The notes beneath the pieces are model-generated. The model did no database searches, was not told the origin of the DNA, and saw only the letters and a program-made list of their open reading frames with translations. From NCBI RefSeq assembly GCF_029278565.1, contig NZ_CP119559.1, positions 1,240,001 to 1,304,000 on the forward strand: DNA of 64,000 bases, in the 5' to 3' direction. Positions 17,859-25,067 of the stretch are shown piece after piece. How positions within the stretch are numbered: the first letter of the stretch is position 1; each line of letters starts with the position of its first letter. The translations under genes and the position numbers were made by a program. This DNA comes from Haloarcula halophila. GTDB lineage: Archaea; Halobacteriota; Halobacteria; Halobacteriales; Haloarculaceae.

Positions 17859-19493
17859 TCAGTCCCAGTCGGACTTGTCGCCGTGGAGCCAGACGTAGTC
17901 GTAGGGGTCCAGCAGGAACGTGACGCCGCCGTCCTCGACGTGGTAGCCGCCCGGGCCGAGTTCCGTCGTGGTGTCGGCGTCGGGGACCTCCCACTGAAGA
18001 ACCGACTCACGGTAGTCGCCGGCGAAGTTGTGTGCGAAGATGTAGGCGTGGTCGTCGGTATCGATCCGGTGGACCATCACGTCCTTGTGGCCCGTCTCGG
18101 CGATGTGGAAGTCGCCGTCGGTGATCGCGGGGTGTTCCTGGCGCGTCTCGACGATTCGCTGGACCTGTGAGAGCAGCGAGTCGGGGTCGCCTTGTTGCTC
18201 GGCGACGTTGATCTGCTCGTAGCTGAACTCGTTGCCGACCATCGGCGGGTTGTAACAGTCCTCGCGGTCGGCCGTCGAGAAGCCGCCGTTCTCGCTGTCG
18301 TCCCACTGCATCGGCGTGCGGACCGACTCCCGCTCTTCGAGCCAGAGATCCGACCCCATCCCGATCTCGTCGCCAGAGAGGATCACCGGCGTGCCGGGGT
18401 ACGAGAACAGGAGGCTGTGGGCCATCGCGATGCGGTCGTGGTCGCCGTCCAGGAGGTCCGCCAACCGAAGCCGGTGCCCACGGCCGAAGATCCAGGAAGA
18501 GCCGTCCTCGGGTCCGAAGTACTCCCGGGCGTGTTCGAGCGCCTCCTGTGGCAGTTTCAGGAGGTTCCACTCGTCGTGGTTACGGAGGAAGTTCGCCCAC
18601 TGTCCCACGTGGGAGATGTCCGGGAGGATCTCGTCCGCCCGGTGGAGCGGCCAGGTGTCTCTGACCCCCAGTCCGTAGACCATGTGGGCGTTCAGGACGA
18701 AGTTGAACATCAGGTCGAAGGCGTTGCCGTCGGCGAAGTAGTAGTCCAGTTCGTCGGGCTGGTCGTCGGCCTCGGCCAGCAGGACGGCGTGGTCCTTCTC
18801 GGCCCGGACGACGTCTTTCATCTCCTCGAAGATCCAGACGCCTTCCGTCGTAGCGTTGTGGCCTTTCGCCTGGAGCATCGGGTGGGCAGCGTCGATCCGG
18901 AAGCCGTCTGCCCCCTGATCGAGCCAGAACCGCAGGACATCGTACATCTCGTCGCGGACCGCCGGGTTCGCGACGTTGAGGTCGGGCTGGTGGTGGTAGA
19001 ACTGGTGAAAGTAGTGTTTGCCGGCGGTCTCGTCGTAGGTCCAGACGCCGTCCTCGTACTCGGGGAAGATGTTGACGGTGTCGTATGCGTCGTCGACGTG
19101 GCTGGTCCAGAGGTAGTAGTCGTGATACTTCGACTCGGGGTCCTCGCGGGCCTTCTGGAACCACTCGTGATCCGTGGAGGTGTGGTTGAAGACGAGGTCG
19201 GTCAGGACCTTGATGTCTCGCTCGTGGGCCTTCTCGGCGAACTCGCGGAAGTCCGCCAGTGACCCCAATCGGTCGTCGACGTCGCGGTACCCGGCCACGT
19301 CGTAGCCGTTGTCACGGAGCGGGCTGGGGTAGAACGGGCGCAGCCACAGACAATCGACGCCCAGTTCGTCGATATACTCCAGTTTCTCGATGAGCCCCTG
19401 AAAGTCACCCCAGCCGTCGCCGTCGCTGTCGTTGAACGTCTTCACGTCGAGCGTGTAGATCACGGCGTCTTCGTGCCAGCCTGGGTCGGTCAT
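17859..19493 (-). CDS. GH13 trehalose synthase / alpha-amylase family protein
   Basis: Retaining glycoside hydrolase family 13 enzyme of 544 aa, closest in layout to trehalose synthase (maltose-trehalose isomerisation) or oligo-1,6-glucosidase. The catalytic triad is visible: nucleophile D201 in GFRIDAAHP, acid/base E241 in LLAEADDQP, and D307 in RNHDEWNL. GH13 region I is DLVFNHTS. A C-terminal beta domain follows. No signal peptide is seen, so it acts in the cytoplasm. I start at the ATG at 19493 (MTDPGWHEDAVIYTLDVKTF); upstream in-frame codons look non-coding. Substrate preference cannot be decided here. Confidence 0.88.
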   Translation of the reverse strand: MTDPGWHEDAVIYTLDVKTFNDSDGDGWGDFQGLIEKLEYIDELGVDCLWLRPFYPSPLRDNGYDVAGYRDVDDRLGSLADFREFAEKAHERDIKVLTDLVFNHTSTDHEWFQKAREDPESKYHDYYLWTSHVDDAYDTVNIFPEYEDGVWTYDETAGKHYFHQFYHHQPDLNVANPAVRDEMYDVLRFWLDQGADGFRIDAAHPMLQAKGHNATTEGVWIFEEMKDVVRAEKDHAVLLAEADDQPDELDYYFADGNAFDLMFNFVLNAHMVYGLGVRDTWPLHRADEILPDISHVGQWANFLRNHDEWNLLKLPQEALEHAREYFGPEDGSSWIFGRGHRLRLADLLDGDHDRIAMAHSLLFSYPGTPVILSGDEIGMGSDLWLEERESVRTPMQWDDSENGGFSTADREDCYNPPMVGNEFSYEQINVAEQQGDPDSLLSQVQRIVETRQEHPAITDGDFHIAETGHKDVMVHRIDTDDHAYIFAHNFAGDYRESVLQWEVPDADTTTELGPGGYHVEDGGVTFLLDPYDYVWLHGDKSDWD

Positions 19494-19676
19494 CTCTTGG
19501 CCTACACCACCGTTGCCCGGATAGTGAGCGTTTCGACTCGGTCGGTATGAGTGCTCCATCGGTTCGGGGCATCCAGCCGCCGAGTCCCCACAACCAATCA
19601 CACGAGATCGAGCGAGCGGCCTGTTCGACGGTGACAGTCGAACCACGACCCCGTAAACCGAATCCGACAGGGAACG

Positions 19677-19752
19677 GCTTAAGTCGACGCCCACCCGAGA
19701 GGCGAACATGACTGTTTCGGCACGTGACTACTGGCCGGAGGGATCGCCGTGA
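19677..19752 (+). promoter_or_regulatory. TATA-like element and leader of the ferritin-like/DtxR operon
   Basis: GCTTAAGT (19677-19684) is centred about 27 bp before an ATG at 19708. A strong Shine-Dalgarno GGAGG (19737-19741) then lies 7 bp before the GTG at 19749. The pattern predicts a leaderless upstream ORF followed by SD-driven initiation of the operon. Confidence 0.45.
19708..19752 (+). CDS. Possible 14-codon leader peptide
   Basis: An ATG placed where a leaderless transcript would begin opens a 14-residue ORF (MTVSARDYWPEGSP). Its TGA stop (19750-19752) overlaps the GTG start (19749-19751) of the ferritin-like gene as GTGA. The geometry suggests coupling or attenuation-type control. 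Coding status is inferred from position only; a stretch this short has no statistical support. Confidence 0.35.
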   Translation: MTVSARDYWPEGSP

Positions 19753-20231
19753 GCCTCCAGGCACCGATCGCCTCGGACCACCAGCTCACCCGGCTCCTCC
19801 AGATCGGCGTGGTCCTCGAGGAAGTCGTCGAGGCACGCTCGCACAAGCACGCCCAGGCCAGCGACGAACCGCTCGATCCGGCGGTCGCCGAGTTGCTGGA
19901 CCACGCCGTCGCCGAGTCGGCCGACCACCGCCAACGTCTCGAACGCCTCGTCGAGGAACTGAACGCCGACACTGTTCCGTTCGACGACATCGAGACGCTC
20001 GTCGAGGCCCAGTACGAGACCGACGAGGAGTTCGACGGCATCCTCTACGACCAGTTGTGCAACGAAGAGACCGCCTACAAGTTCTACGACGATCTGATCG
20101 AGGCGATCGAGACCTCCGAAGTGGAGTTTAGCATCGACCGAGAGCGGCTGTTGACAGTACTCAAAGAGATCCGCGAGGAAGAGGCCGAGGGCGTCGAAGA
20201 CGTGACAGAGTTGATGGAGGACCACGGATGA
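19749..20231 (+). CDS. Ferritin-like helical-bundle protein
   Basis: A 160-residue, almost entirely helical acidic protein, plausibly a four-helix ferritin/rubrerythrin-like bundle: Glu/His-rich helices such as VVLEEVVEARSHKHAQAS, LLDHAVAESADHRQRLERL, and LYDQLCNEETAYKFYDDLIEAI. Exact ExxH diiron motifs are not clear, so iron binding is an inference helped by context. It starts at GTG 19749 behind a good GGAGG. Its stop overlaps the start of a DtxR-family metalloregulator (ATGA), so the two form one unit, likely for metal homeostasis or oxidative defence. Confidence 0.65.
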   Translation: MSLQAPIASDHQLTRLLQIGVVLEEVVEARSHKHAQASDEPLDPAVAELLDHAVAESADHRQRLERLVEELNADTVPFDDIETLVEAQYETDEEFDGILYDQLCNEETAYKFYDDLIEAIETSEVEFSIDRERLLTVLKEIREEEAEGVEDVTELMEDHG

Positions 20232-20662
20232 ACACCCAAGCTCAGTACCTGAAAGCGATCTACCTTGTCCAGGACCAGTCCGACGGTCCAGCATCGACCG
20301 GCGACGTCGCCGACCTACTCGACGTGAGTCCCGCCAGCGCAAACGAGATGATCGGGAAACTCGAAGACCGGGGCCTCCTGGAGCACGAGAAGTACAAGGG
20401 AGTCGACCTTACCGACAAAGGGATCAAACAGGCCAGGGACGCGCTCCAGAACTACTGTATCATCGAACGGTTCCTCGTCGAGGTGCTCGAAGTCGAGGAG
20501 TTCAGGACCGAGGCAAAGCAACTGGAGGGAGTCATCGACGAGACGGTCGCCGAACGCCTCGATACGATCATCGATCGGGAACCCCAGTGTCCCGACTGTT
20601 TCAGCGCGGAGGAGGACGTCTGTGGCCTGCTGGAGACGGAAGCCGAGGTCATCAGCGACTGA
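20228..20662 (+). CDS. DtxR/SirR-family metal-dependent transcriptional regulator
   Basis: A 144-residue regulator with an N-terminal winged helix (QYLKAIYLVQDQ, then TGDVADLLDVSPASANEMIGKL as recognition region, and LLEHEKYKGVDLTDKG as wing) and a helical metal-binding/dimerisation domain (NYCIIERFLVEVL, a typical DtxR stretch). The C-terminus carries CPDC and a further Cys 8 residues on (CPDCFSAEEDVC), which could bind metal. It lacks the SH3-like third domain of DtxR itself. The ATGA overlap with the ferritin-like gene suggests co-regulation, perhaps autoregulation. Confidence 0.88.
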   Translation: MNTQAQYLKAIYLVQDQSDGPASTGDVADLLDVSPASANEMIGKLEDRGLLEHEKYKGVDLTDKGIKQARDALQNYCIIERFLVEVLEVEEFRTEAKQLEGVIDETVAERLDTIIDREPQCPDCFSAEEDVCGLLETEAEVISD

Positions 20663-20713
20663 CTCGAAGCGTTCAAGTGCGTTCCGGGGATTGTTTCTCC
20701 TGGCGAGCGGCGA

Positions 20714-20817
20714 AGTCCCGTGGTGTAGTGGCCAATCATAAGGGCCTTTGGAGACGGTCGGTCTCGACCGGGCGTCGAAGACAGCCCTTGACGGCGGTTC
20801 GAATCCGCCCGGGACTA
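20714..20817 (+). tRNA. tRNA-Gln (anticodon TTG) with 31-nt intron
   Basis: The acceptor stem AGTCCCG (20714-20720) pairs with CGGGACT (20810-20816), with discriminator A at 20817. The anticodon stem AGGGC (20741-20745) pairs with GCCCT (20784-20788); the loop reads C-T-TTG-G then, across the intron, A. The T arm GGCGG / TTCGAAT / CCGCC spans 20793-20809. An intron of 31 nt (20752-20782) interrupts between positions 37 and 38 and can fold as GGTCG/CGACC, as expected for a bulge-helix-bulge splice substrate. No CCA is encoded. Confidence 0.93.
20752..20782 (+). other. tRNA-Gln intron at position 37/38
   Basis: Removing these 31 nt restores a seven-base anticodon loop (20746-20751 plus 20783). 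The intron contains an internal hairpin GGTCG-GTCT-CGACC. Short introns at this site in tRNA-Gln are known from haloarchaea, removed by the archaeal splicing endonuclease. Confidence 0.85.
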
Positions 20818-21049
20818 TTCTGTGGCGAACGGTCCAGGAAGCGAAAGCATCGTCCGCGGATGCGAACCTTCCGGGGGGTGATCAACGAGTCGTGTTCCGG
20901 TCCGATGCCCGTTGACTCACACCGGTGACCACGGAGCCACCACCCAGTCGATCCGGTCGCCGCTGTCGGCGTCTCGCGTCGTCGAATACGGTTTTCACCG
21001 TTTGGGAACGAAAGTCGGGTTTTTGTTCGGTCCGGATAGATGATCAACT

Positions 21050-21244
21050 ATGCCACAGCTACAGACAGTAATCGACGGTGGGCTAGTGCCGGCACATCTC
21101 ACGACCGGACTCCTCGCCGGGGACATCCTCATCGGTGTCGGTGTCGCGCTGGTGCTGTTTGGCCTGTATTACTGGTTAGTGCTCAAACCAGCACGCCGGG
21201 ACAGTTCGGGACGGTCACCGGGGCTCAACGATACCAGCGACTAG
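21050..21244 (+). CDS. Small single-pass membrane protein
   Basis: A 64-residue protein with one clear membrane segment (DILIGVGVALVLFGLYYWLVL, about residues 25-45) followed by a positive KPARR stretch and a Ser/Asp tail, giving an N-out, C-in prediction. No family is recognised. Its TAG stop is made by the tetranucleotide CTAG (21241-21244), which also forms the stop of the convergent acetyltransferase gene on the other strand. A T-rich stretch about 25-40 bp upstream could be its promoter. Confidence 0.6.
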   Translation: MPQLQTVIDGGLVPAHLTTGLLAGDILIGVGVALVLFGLYYWLVLKPARRDSSGRSPGLNDTSD

Positions 21245-21969
21245 AGGTACGCTGCGTCCCACCGAAGCGGTCGCCGGACGTTCCCACAGTTATCACATTC
21301 GATGCGTCCCATCGAGTCCATCGCGTTGGCAAGTGTCTTGCAGTTGCTACAGAAGTAGCCGTATTTGTCGTCGTCCTCCTCGTCGGTAAAGACGACGTGG
21401 AAAGGAGCGATCGAACCACGTTCGTGGGCGTCGTGGTCCACGTAGACAGTCCGGTTACTCTCGTCGTCGATCGGTTCACGGCCCTGCTGTTCGGCCTCGG
21501 AGTAGATGTTTTCGACGTACGTTCGGCCGTCGATCTCGACCTGCTCGGTGCCGACGTGTGCGAACCCACGCTCCGTGTAGAACGTATTGCCCTCGACGTT
21601 GTCCTCGAGGACACGGCCGCGGAGGTGGGCGGCGCCACGGTCTTCTAGGTGGGTCCGAGTGGCATCGAACAGCGTCGAAGCGAGTCCTTCGCCACGGTGT
21701 GCTGGGTCAACGTGAATCCACAGGAGCGTGCCGGTGTCCTCGGCCGAGAGGACACTCTCGGAGAAGCTCACGACCTGTTCGTCTCGTTCGACGACAAGCA
21801 GGAGACGGTCCTCGTCAGCCAACGTCTCGGCGAGCCGCTGTTCGTCATACCACTCCTCGATGGCGCTGTTGATCGCCTGTGGCCCTAGCGAATAGGACGC
21901 CTGGAGCGAGCGCCGTGCGACATCCCTGATTGCCGGCCCGTCCGCGGGTTCCGCTGGTCGGATATCCAT
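21241..21969 (-). CDS. GNAT acetyltransferase with C-terminal zinc-ribbon domain (DUF5816-like)
   Basis: A two-domain protein, 242 aa. Residues 1-155 form a GNAT acetyltransferase: IRPAEPADGPAIRDVAR, LLWIHVDPAHRGEGLASTLF with the RGEGLA acetyl-CoA loop, and NTFYTERGFAHVG. Residues about 160-242 carry a small domain with CSNC and CDNC pairs (about 25 residues apart), a zinc ribbon. The substrate is unknown; the ribbon may recruit a protein or nucleic acid target. A TATA-like CGTTTATG about 27 bp upstream of the ATG predicts a leaderless mRNA. Confidence 0.85.
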   Translation of the reverse strand: MDIRPAEPADGPAIRDVARRSLQASYSLGPQAINSAIEEWYDEQRLAETLADEDRLLLVVERDEQVVSFSESVLSAEDTGTLLWIHVDPAHRGEGLASTLFDATRTHLEDRGAAHLRGRVLEDNVEGNTFYTERGFAHVGTEQVEIDGRTYVENIYSEAEQQGREPIDDESNRTVYVDHDAHERGSIAPFHVVFTDEEDDDKYGYFCSNCKTLANAMDSMGRIECDNCGNVRRPLRWDAAYL

Positions 21970-22402
21970 ATGTCAACCGTCGGCACGAATGGACATAAAC
22001 GTACAGCCCACCAGCCGGGAATCTGTGACGAGTGCCCGTACACTAGTACGTCAACAAATTCATTATACAATCCAATTTACGTCCGGAAAAGTCTTATATA
22101 TCTGCACAAAGATGGACTAATCAGCGATGGAGGTGAACAGATAGCGACACAGTTTCCGCCGACCCGTTACCGAGCCAGAGGTTGTTCTGTACCGCCTGTC
22201 CGTCCGACTTGTCGAGCTGGGTACCACTGCTCGCTCAACCATCGTGCGTTTCGGTACCCAGGCTGTTCTGTCCCGTTACCGCTGTATTGACCGGCAGCAC
22301 TCTCTGTCGCCGGAAGCCAAGAGTCTGTCGTAACGCTAAAGAGTCGAACGTGCCTTTCTAGTTATAAGATGAATACGAGAATCTGTCGGCGGAGGTGGTT
22401 CT
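21970..22402. other. AT-rich spacer with three related 12-bp repeats
   Basis: 433 bp without a convincing gene. Roughly 22045-22120 is far more AT-rich than the surroundings and contains CTTATATATC (22091-22100), a good TATA box with no matching start downstream. A 12 bp word AGG-[TC]-[TG]-GTTCTGT occurs at 22179, 22260 and 22393, each one mismatch from the first. An ORF of 106 codons (21970-22290) covers part of the spacer, but its composition is not haloarchaeal and I do not call it. The spacer may hold a decayed element or an unannotated RNA. Confidence 0.4.
22359..22368 (+). promoter_or_regulatory. TATA box of the HD hydrolase gene
   Basis: TAGTTATAAG lies about 40 bp upstream of the GTG at 22403, with GGAGGTG (22391-22397) as Shine-Dalgarno, giving a short leader of about 10-15 nt. 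Confidence 0.55.
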
Positions 22403-23119
22403 GTGGGCGTCGAAATTAGGGAGTCACCAGTCTCGGACGAGGAGTTCGAAGCGATGCGGGTTTTCGTCCACGACTACCTGGCTGCTAGTGTCGAGAACGA
22501 AGACGAGGGCGGCCGGATGCGATGGTACCCCTGGCACTCGGCGGAGTACCGGTTCAATCACATCCTCAACGTCGTCGACCTGTCGACGAAGATCGCCCGT
22601 AAAGAGGGTGCAAACGTCGACGTGACACGCGTCGCTGCCCTGTTTCACGACATCGCGAAACTGGAAGCAGACCAAGACGTTCACGCCGAAGCCGGGGCAC
22701 GTATCGCTCGTGAGTACCTCCGTGCACACGGGGACTACCCCGAGTCCTTCGTCGAAGAGGTGTGTTCGGCCATCGCCGACCACTCGTACCAGGGTGATCT
22801 GGCCGATCTCCCGTTGGAGACCCAGTGTCTCATCGAGGCCGACGTCCTCGATAAGGTCGGTGCCAACGGAACGGCACTCATGCTGTTACGGATGGGCTAC
22901 GAGTCCCGGACACACATGGACGCAGCCGAGATGGTCGACCGCGTGATCGAGCGAGGCTACGACGCACGCGAACGTGTCGAGAGTGATACCGCCGAATCGA
23001 TCGCTCACAAGCGACTCAAACGGACCCGCTGGTTCCAGGAGTGGCTCGAAATGGAGGTCTCGGAGATGGCCGCCGACGACCCCATCGACGACGTGGCGAC
23101 CGGAATGCGTGACTCATAG
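22403..23119 (+). CDS. HD-domain metal-dependent phosphohydrolase
   Basis: Predicted phosphohydrolase of the HD superfamily, 238 aa. The metal ligands are in order: H in YRFNHILNVV, the HD pair in ALFHDIAKLE, H in AIADHSYQG, and D in LIEADVLDKVGANG. This arrangement matches the YedJ-like group of soluble HD hydrolases, which act on nucleotides or small phosphates; the substrate is not known. It starts at GTG 22403 behind a good SD. The stop overlaps the convergent LysE gene stop by 6 bp. Confidence 0.85.
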   Translation: MGVEIRESPVSDEEFEAMRVFVHDYLAASVENEDEGGRMRWYPWHSAEYRFNHILNVVDLSTKIARKEGANVDVTRVAALFHDIAKLEADQDVHAEAGARIAREYLRAHGDYPESFVEEVCSAIADHSYQGDLADLPLETQCLIEADVLDKVGANGTALMLLRMGYESRTHMDAAEMVDRVIERGYDARERVESDTAESIAHKRLKRTRWFQEWLEMEVSEMAADDPIDDVATGMRDS

Positions 23120-23812
23120 CGCTTCGAACAGGAACAGGACCCCGGACGACGCGAGCACGAGCGCACTGGCCCACGCGACGATCGGAGCGAGCCGTTCGAC
23201 GCGTCGCCGAGCGGCGACGATCGCCGCCGGGAACCCCGTTATCCAGACTACGATCCCGCCGAAAAACCCCGCGAGCAACACCGGATGACCCGTCTGGACC
23301 ACCAACAGTCCACCCAGGTCCGCTCCGACGAACGGGAGATACGAGAGGACGTCGACGCTCCCCGTCTCTAGCAATCCGATGCCGACGGTGAGCCAGAACG
23401 CGACCTGGTAGGGGTTTGTCAACGCCAGGACCAGCGCCTTCCGGAACCCCTGGCTCTCCTCGTCGACGTCGGCCTCGGCGGTCGAGAGTGCGTTGGCCTC
23501 CCCGACAGCACCGTAGGCGAACCAGAGCATCAGGAGCCCGCCGCCGGCGATCATCACACGACGGAGTCCCGGCGTGTTCGTCACGACGGTTGCAGCACCC
23601 AGCACGGCCAGGACGAAGAAACACGCGTCGGCCGTCATCGCACCGAGACCGGCGGTGAACCCGGCACGCCAGCCACGGACCGCGCTCTCCTCGGCGATCA
23701 CGGCGTTCATCGGTCCGGGCGGGGCCGCCAACGCGAGACCGAAGAGTACACCGCCGATAGCTGTCGGAACGAGCGTGACGAGAGAGAGTACCGGGACGGT
23801 CCAGAGATGCAT
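23114..23812 (-). CDS. LysE/RhtB-family amino-acid exporter
   Basis: A six-segment membrane protein, 232 aa. The family motif is near the N-terminus (LAAPPGPMNAVIAEES, then GWRAGFTAGLGAMTAD), as in LysE/RhtB exporters of amino acids. Hydrophobic segments follow at about 47-70, 80-100, 125-150, 160-185 and 205-230, and FRKALVLALTNPYQVAFW carries the conserved NP. The substrate is unknown. It is a single gene, convergent with the HD hydrolase and tandem with the coiled-coil gene 37 bp upstream. Confidence 0.85.
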   Translation of the reverse strand: MHLWTVPVLSLVTLVPTAIGGVLFGLALAAPPGPMNAVIAEESAVRGWRAGFTAGLGAMTADACFFVLAVLGAATVVTNTPGLRRVMIAGGGLLMLWFAYGAVGEANALSTAEADVDEESQGFRKALVLALTNPYQVAFWLTVGIGLLETGSVDVLSYLPFVGADLGGLLVVQTGHPVLLAGFFGGIVVWITGFPAAIVAARRRVERLAPIVAWASALVLASSGVLFLFEAL

Positions 23813-23849
23813 CTATAGTCCGGAAAATCGAGAGAGAATCAGTCGCAGA

Positions 23850-24740
23850 TTACAGCTTGCCGGCCTTCTGCAGCTTCATCAGGTCCTCGGTGTCGAGGGT
23901 CTCGCCTTCCTTGAACTTCTGGTAGATCTCCTCGGCCTCCTCCTTGGCGGCCTCCTGCTTTTCTTCGCGGGCGGAGCGTTCCTGCTTTTCCTCTTTCTTG
24001 TCCAGTTCGCGCAGGCGCTTCTGGACGCGGACGAAGTCCTCGTGGTGTTGGTCGGCCGCTTCCTGGGCCTCGACGAACTCCTCGTGTTTCTCGTCGGCCT
24101 CGTCACGGATCTCGTCGGCCTCGCGGTAGGCCTCGATCATCTCGTTGTGGTGTTTCTGGGCCTCGTCGGCCAGTTCCGTGACCTTCTGGTGGTGCTTCGA
24201 CGCCTCCGAGCGGACCTCTTCGGCCTCTTCCTTGAGCTCTTCGAGATCGTCGGTCTGATCGAGTTTCTCCGTCTTCTCCTGGAGCTTCTCGCGTTTCTCC
24301 TCGATCTTCTCGATCAGCTCTTTCTCGTCCTCGGAGGAGAGCACCTCGGTCTGTTGCTTGAATTCGAGATCTTCGATCTCGTCTTTGAGCTCGTCGACCG
24401 ACTTGCCCTCGTCGAGTTCCAGATCGTTCTTGAGGCTGTCGACCTTGTCGAACAGCTCGTTGGCCTTCGCGTTGAGCTCGTTGCGCTTGTCCTTGTGCTC
24501 TTGGACCTGCTCGTTGAGCTCGTCGCGGTTCTCGCGGTGCTCCTGAGCCTCGTCGACCTTCTCGCGCGTCTTCGCGTTCAGGTCGTCGCGGCTGGAGGCC
24601 CGCTCGGAGGCCATCTGGTTCAGCTCGTTGCGTCGGTCGCGGAGCTGGCCGGCGAGTTTGATGAGCTCGCCTTTCGATTTGTTTTCGAGATCCTCTTCAG
24701 TTACTGTGACGTTTTTCGATTCGTCTATCGAGTCTGCCAT
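23850..24740 (-). CDS. Long alpha-helical coiled-coil protein (DUF7121-like)
   Basis: A 296-residue highly charged protein, nearly all Glu, Lys, Arg, Asp, Gln and Leu with heptad periodicity from about residue 17 to 265. It is predicted to be a long antiparallel or dimeric coiled coil. Short C-terminal helices (EEIYQKFKEGETLDTEDLMKLQK) resemble a terminal hook. It has no membrane segment, Walker motif or Cys pair. Lys content is unusually high for a haloarchaeon. The leader is long (about 130 nt if the TATA at 24897-24907 is used) and starts with a hairpin. The function is unknown; structural, or RNA-related by analogy with archaeal coiled-coil proteins, is speculative. Confidence 0.8.
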   Translation of the reverse strand: MADSIDESKNVTVTEEDLENKSKGELIKLAGQLRDRRNELNQMASERASSRDDLNAKTREKVDEAQEHRENRDELNEQVQEHKDKRNELNAKANELFDKVDSLKNDLELDEGKSVDELKDEIEDLEFKQQTEVLSSEDEKELIEKIEEKREKLQEKTEKLDQTDDLEELKEEAEEVRSEASKHHQKVTELADEAQKHHNEMIEAYREADEIRDEADEKHEEFVEAQEAADQHHEDFVRVQKRLRELDKKEEKQERSAREEKQEAAKEEAEEIYQKFKEGETLDTEDLMKLQKAGKL

Positions 24741-24853
24741 TGTTGAAACCTCTATGCCATCACCGCTTCCGGATAGCCAGTCGATCCGCTAGTGAGGGGC
24801 TGACGCCAATAACAAGGGTTCCCTCTCATGTTGGGCGGAAAGCGATACTGCCT

Positions 24854-24869
24854 GAACGCGGAAGCGTTC
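24854..24869. promoter_or_regulatory. Hairpin with GGAA loop near the 5' end of the coiled-coil mRNA
   Basis: GAACGC-GGAA-GCGTTC is a perfect 6 bp stem with a 4-nt loop; on the + strand the stem extends past one T-T mismatch by a further CC/GG. It lies just downstream of the predicted start site of the minus-strand transcript (about 24872), so it would cap the leader, where the loop reads TTCC. Alternatively it is a dyad operator. Confidence 0.4.
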
Positions 24870-24981
24870 TGGTAACTGAACATACCAGGGGGAGTTGTTT
24901 AAATATTCCGGTGGAACCGATACCGTGGTTTCGCCTCACACACCCGAGAACGGCCGAGTGAACGATTGACACAGGTACGGA

Positions 24982-24993
24982 ACAATATATAAA
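24982..24993 (+). promoter_or_regulatory. TATA box upstream of the small Cys-protein/DUF371/nth group
   Basis: CAATATATAAAG is the strongest TATA-like sequence in the 25 kb region. It predicts transcription from about 25010-25015 and a leader of about 55 nt before the ATG at 25068. Confidence 0.6.
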
Positions 24994-25067
24994 GCTCAGT
25001 AGATCCACTTTCACTTTCACTCCGGGGATGGCTCGCATTAACATCGGTGGCCATCCTACTTCGGGAT

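Larger units (their letters stand above)
24741..25067. other. Divergent spacer between coiled-coil and small Cys-protein genes
   Basis: 327 bp. It holds a minus-strand TATA AATATTTAAAC (about 24897-24907), a strong inverted repeat (24854-24869) just downstream of the predicted start of that transcript, and a plus-strand TATA CAATATATAAAG (about 24982-24993). No ORF in it looks coding. A plus-strand ATG at 25028 opens a 26-codon ORF out of frame with the gene at 25068. Confidence 0.6.

Noticed and set aside
21970-22290. 106-codon ORF in the AT-rich spacer
   Set aside because: Composition is not haloarchaeal (Cys-, Pro- and Tyr-rich, few acidic residues), and no promoter or SD suits its start.
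22369-22419. Short upstream ORF before the HD gene
   Set aside because: Its ATG abuts the TATA box itself, so it would not be inside the transcript.
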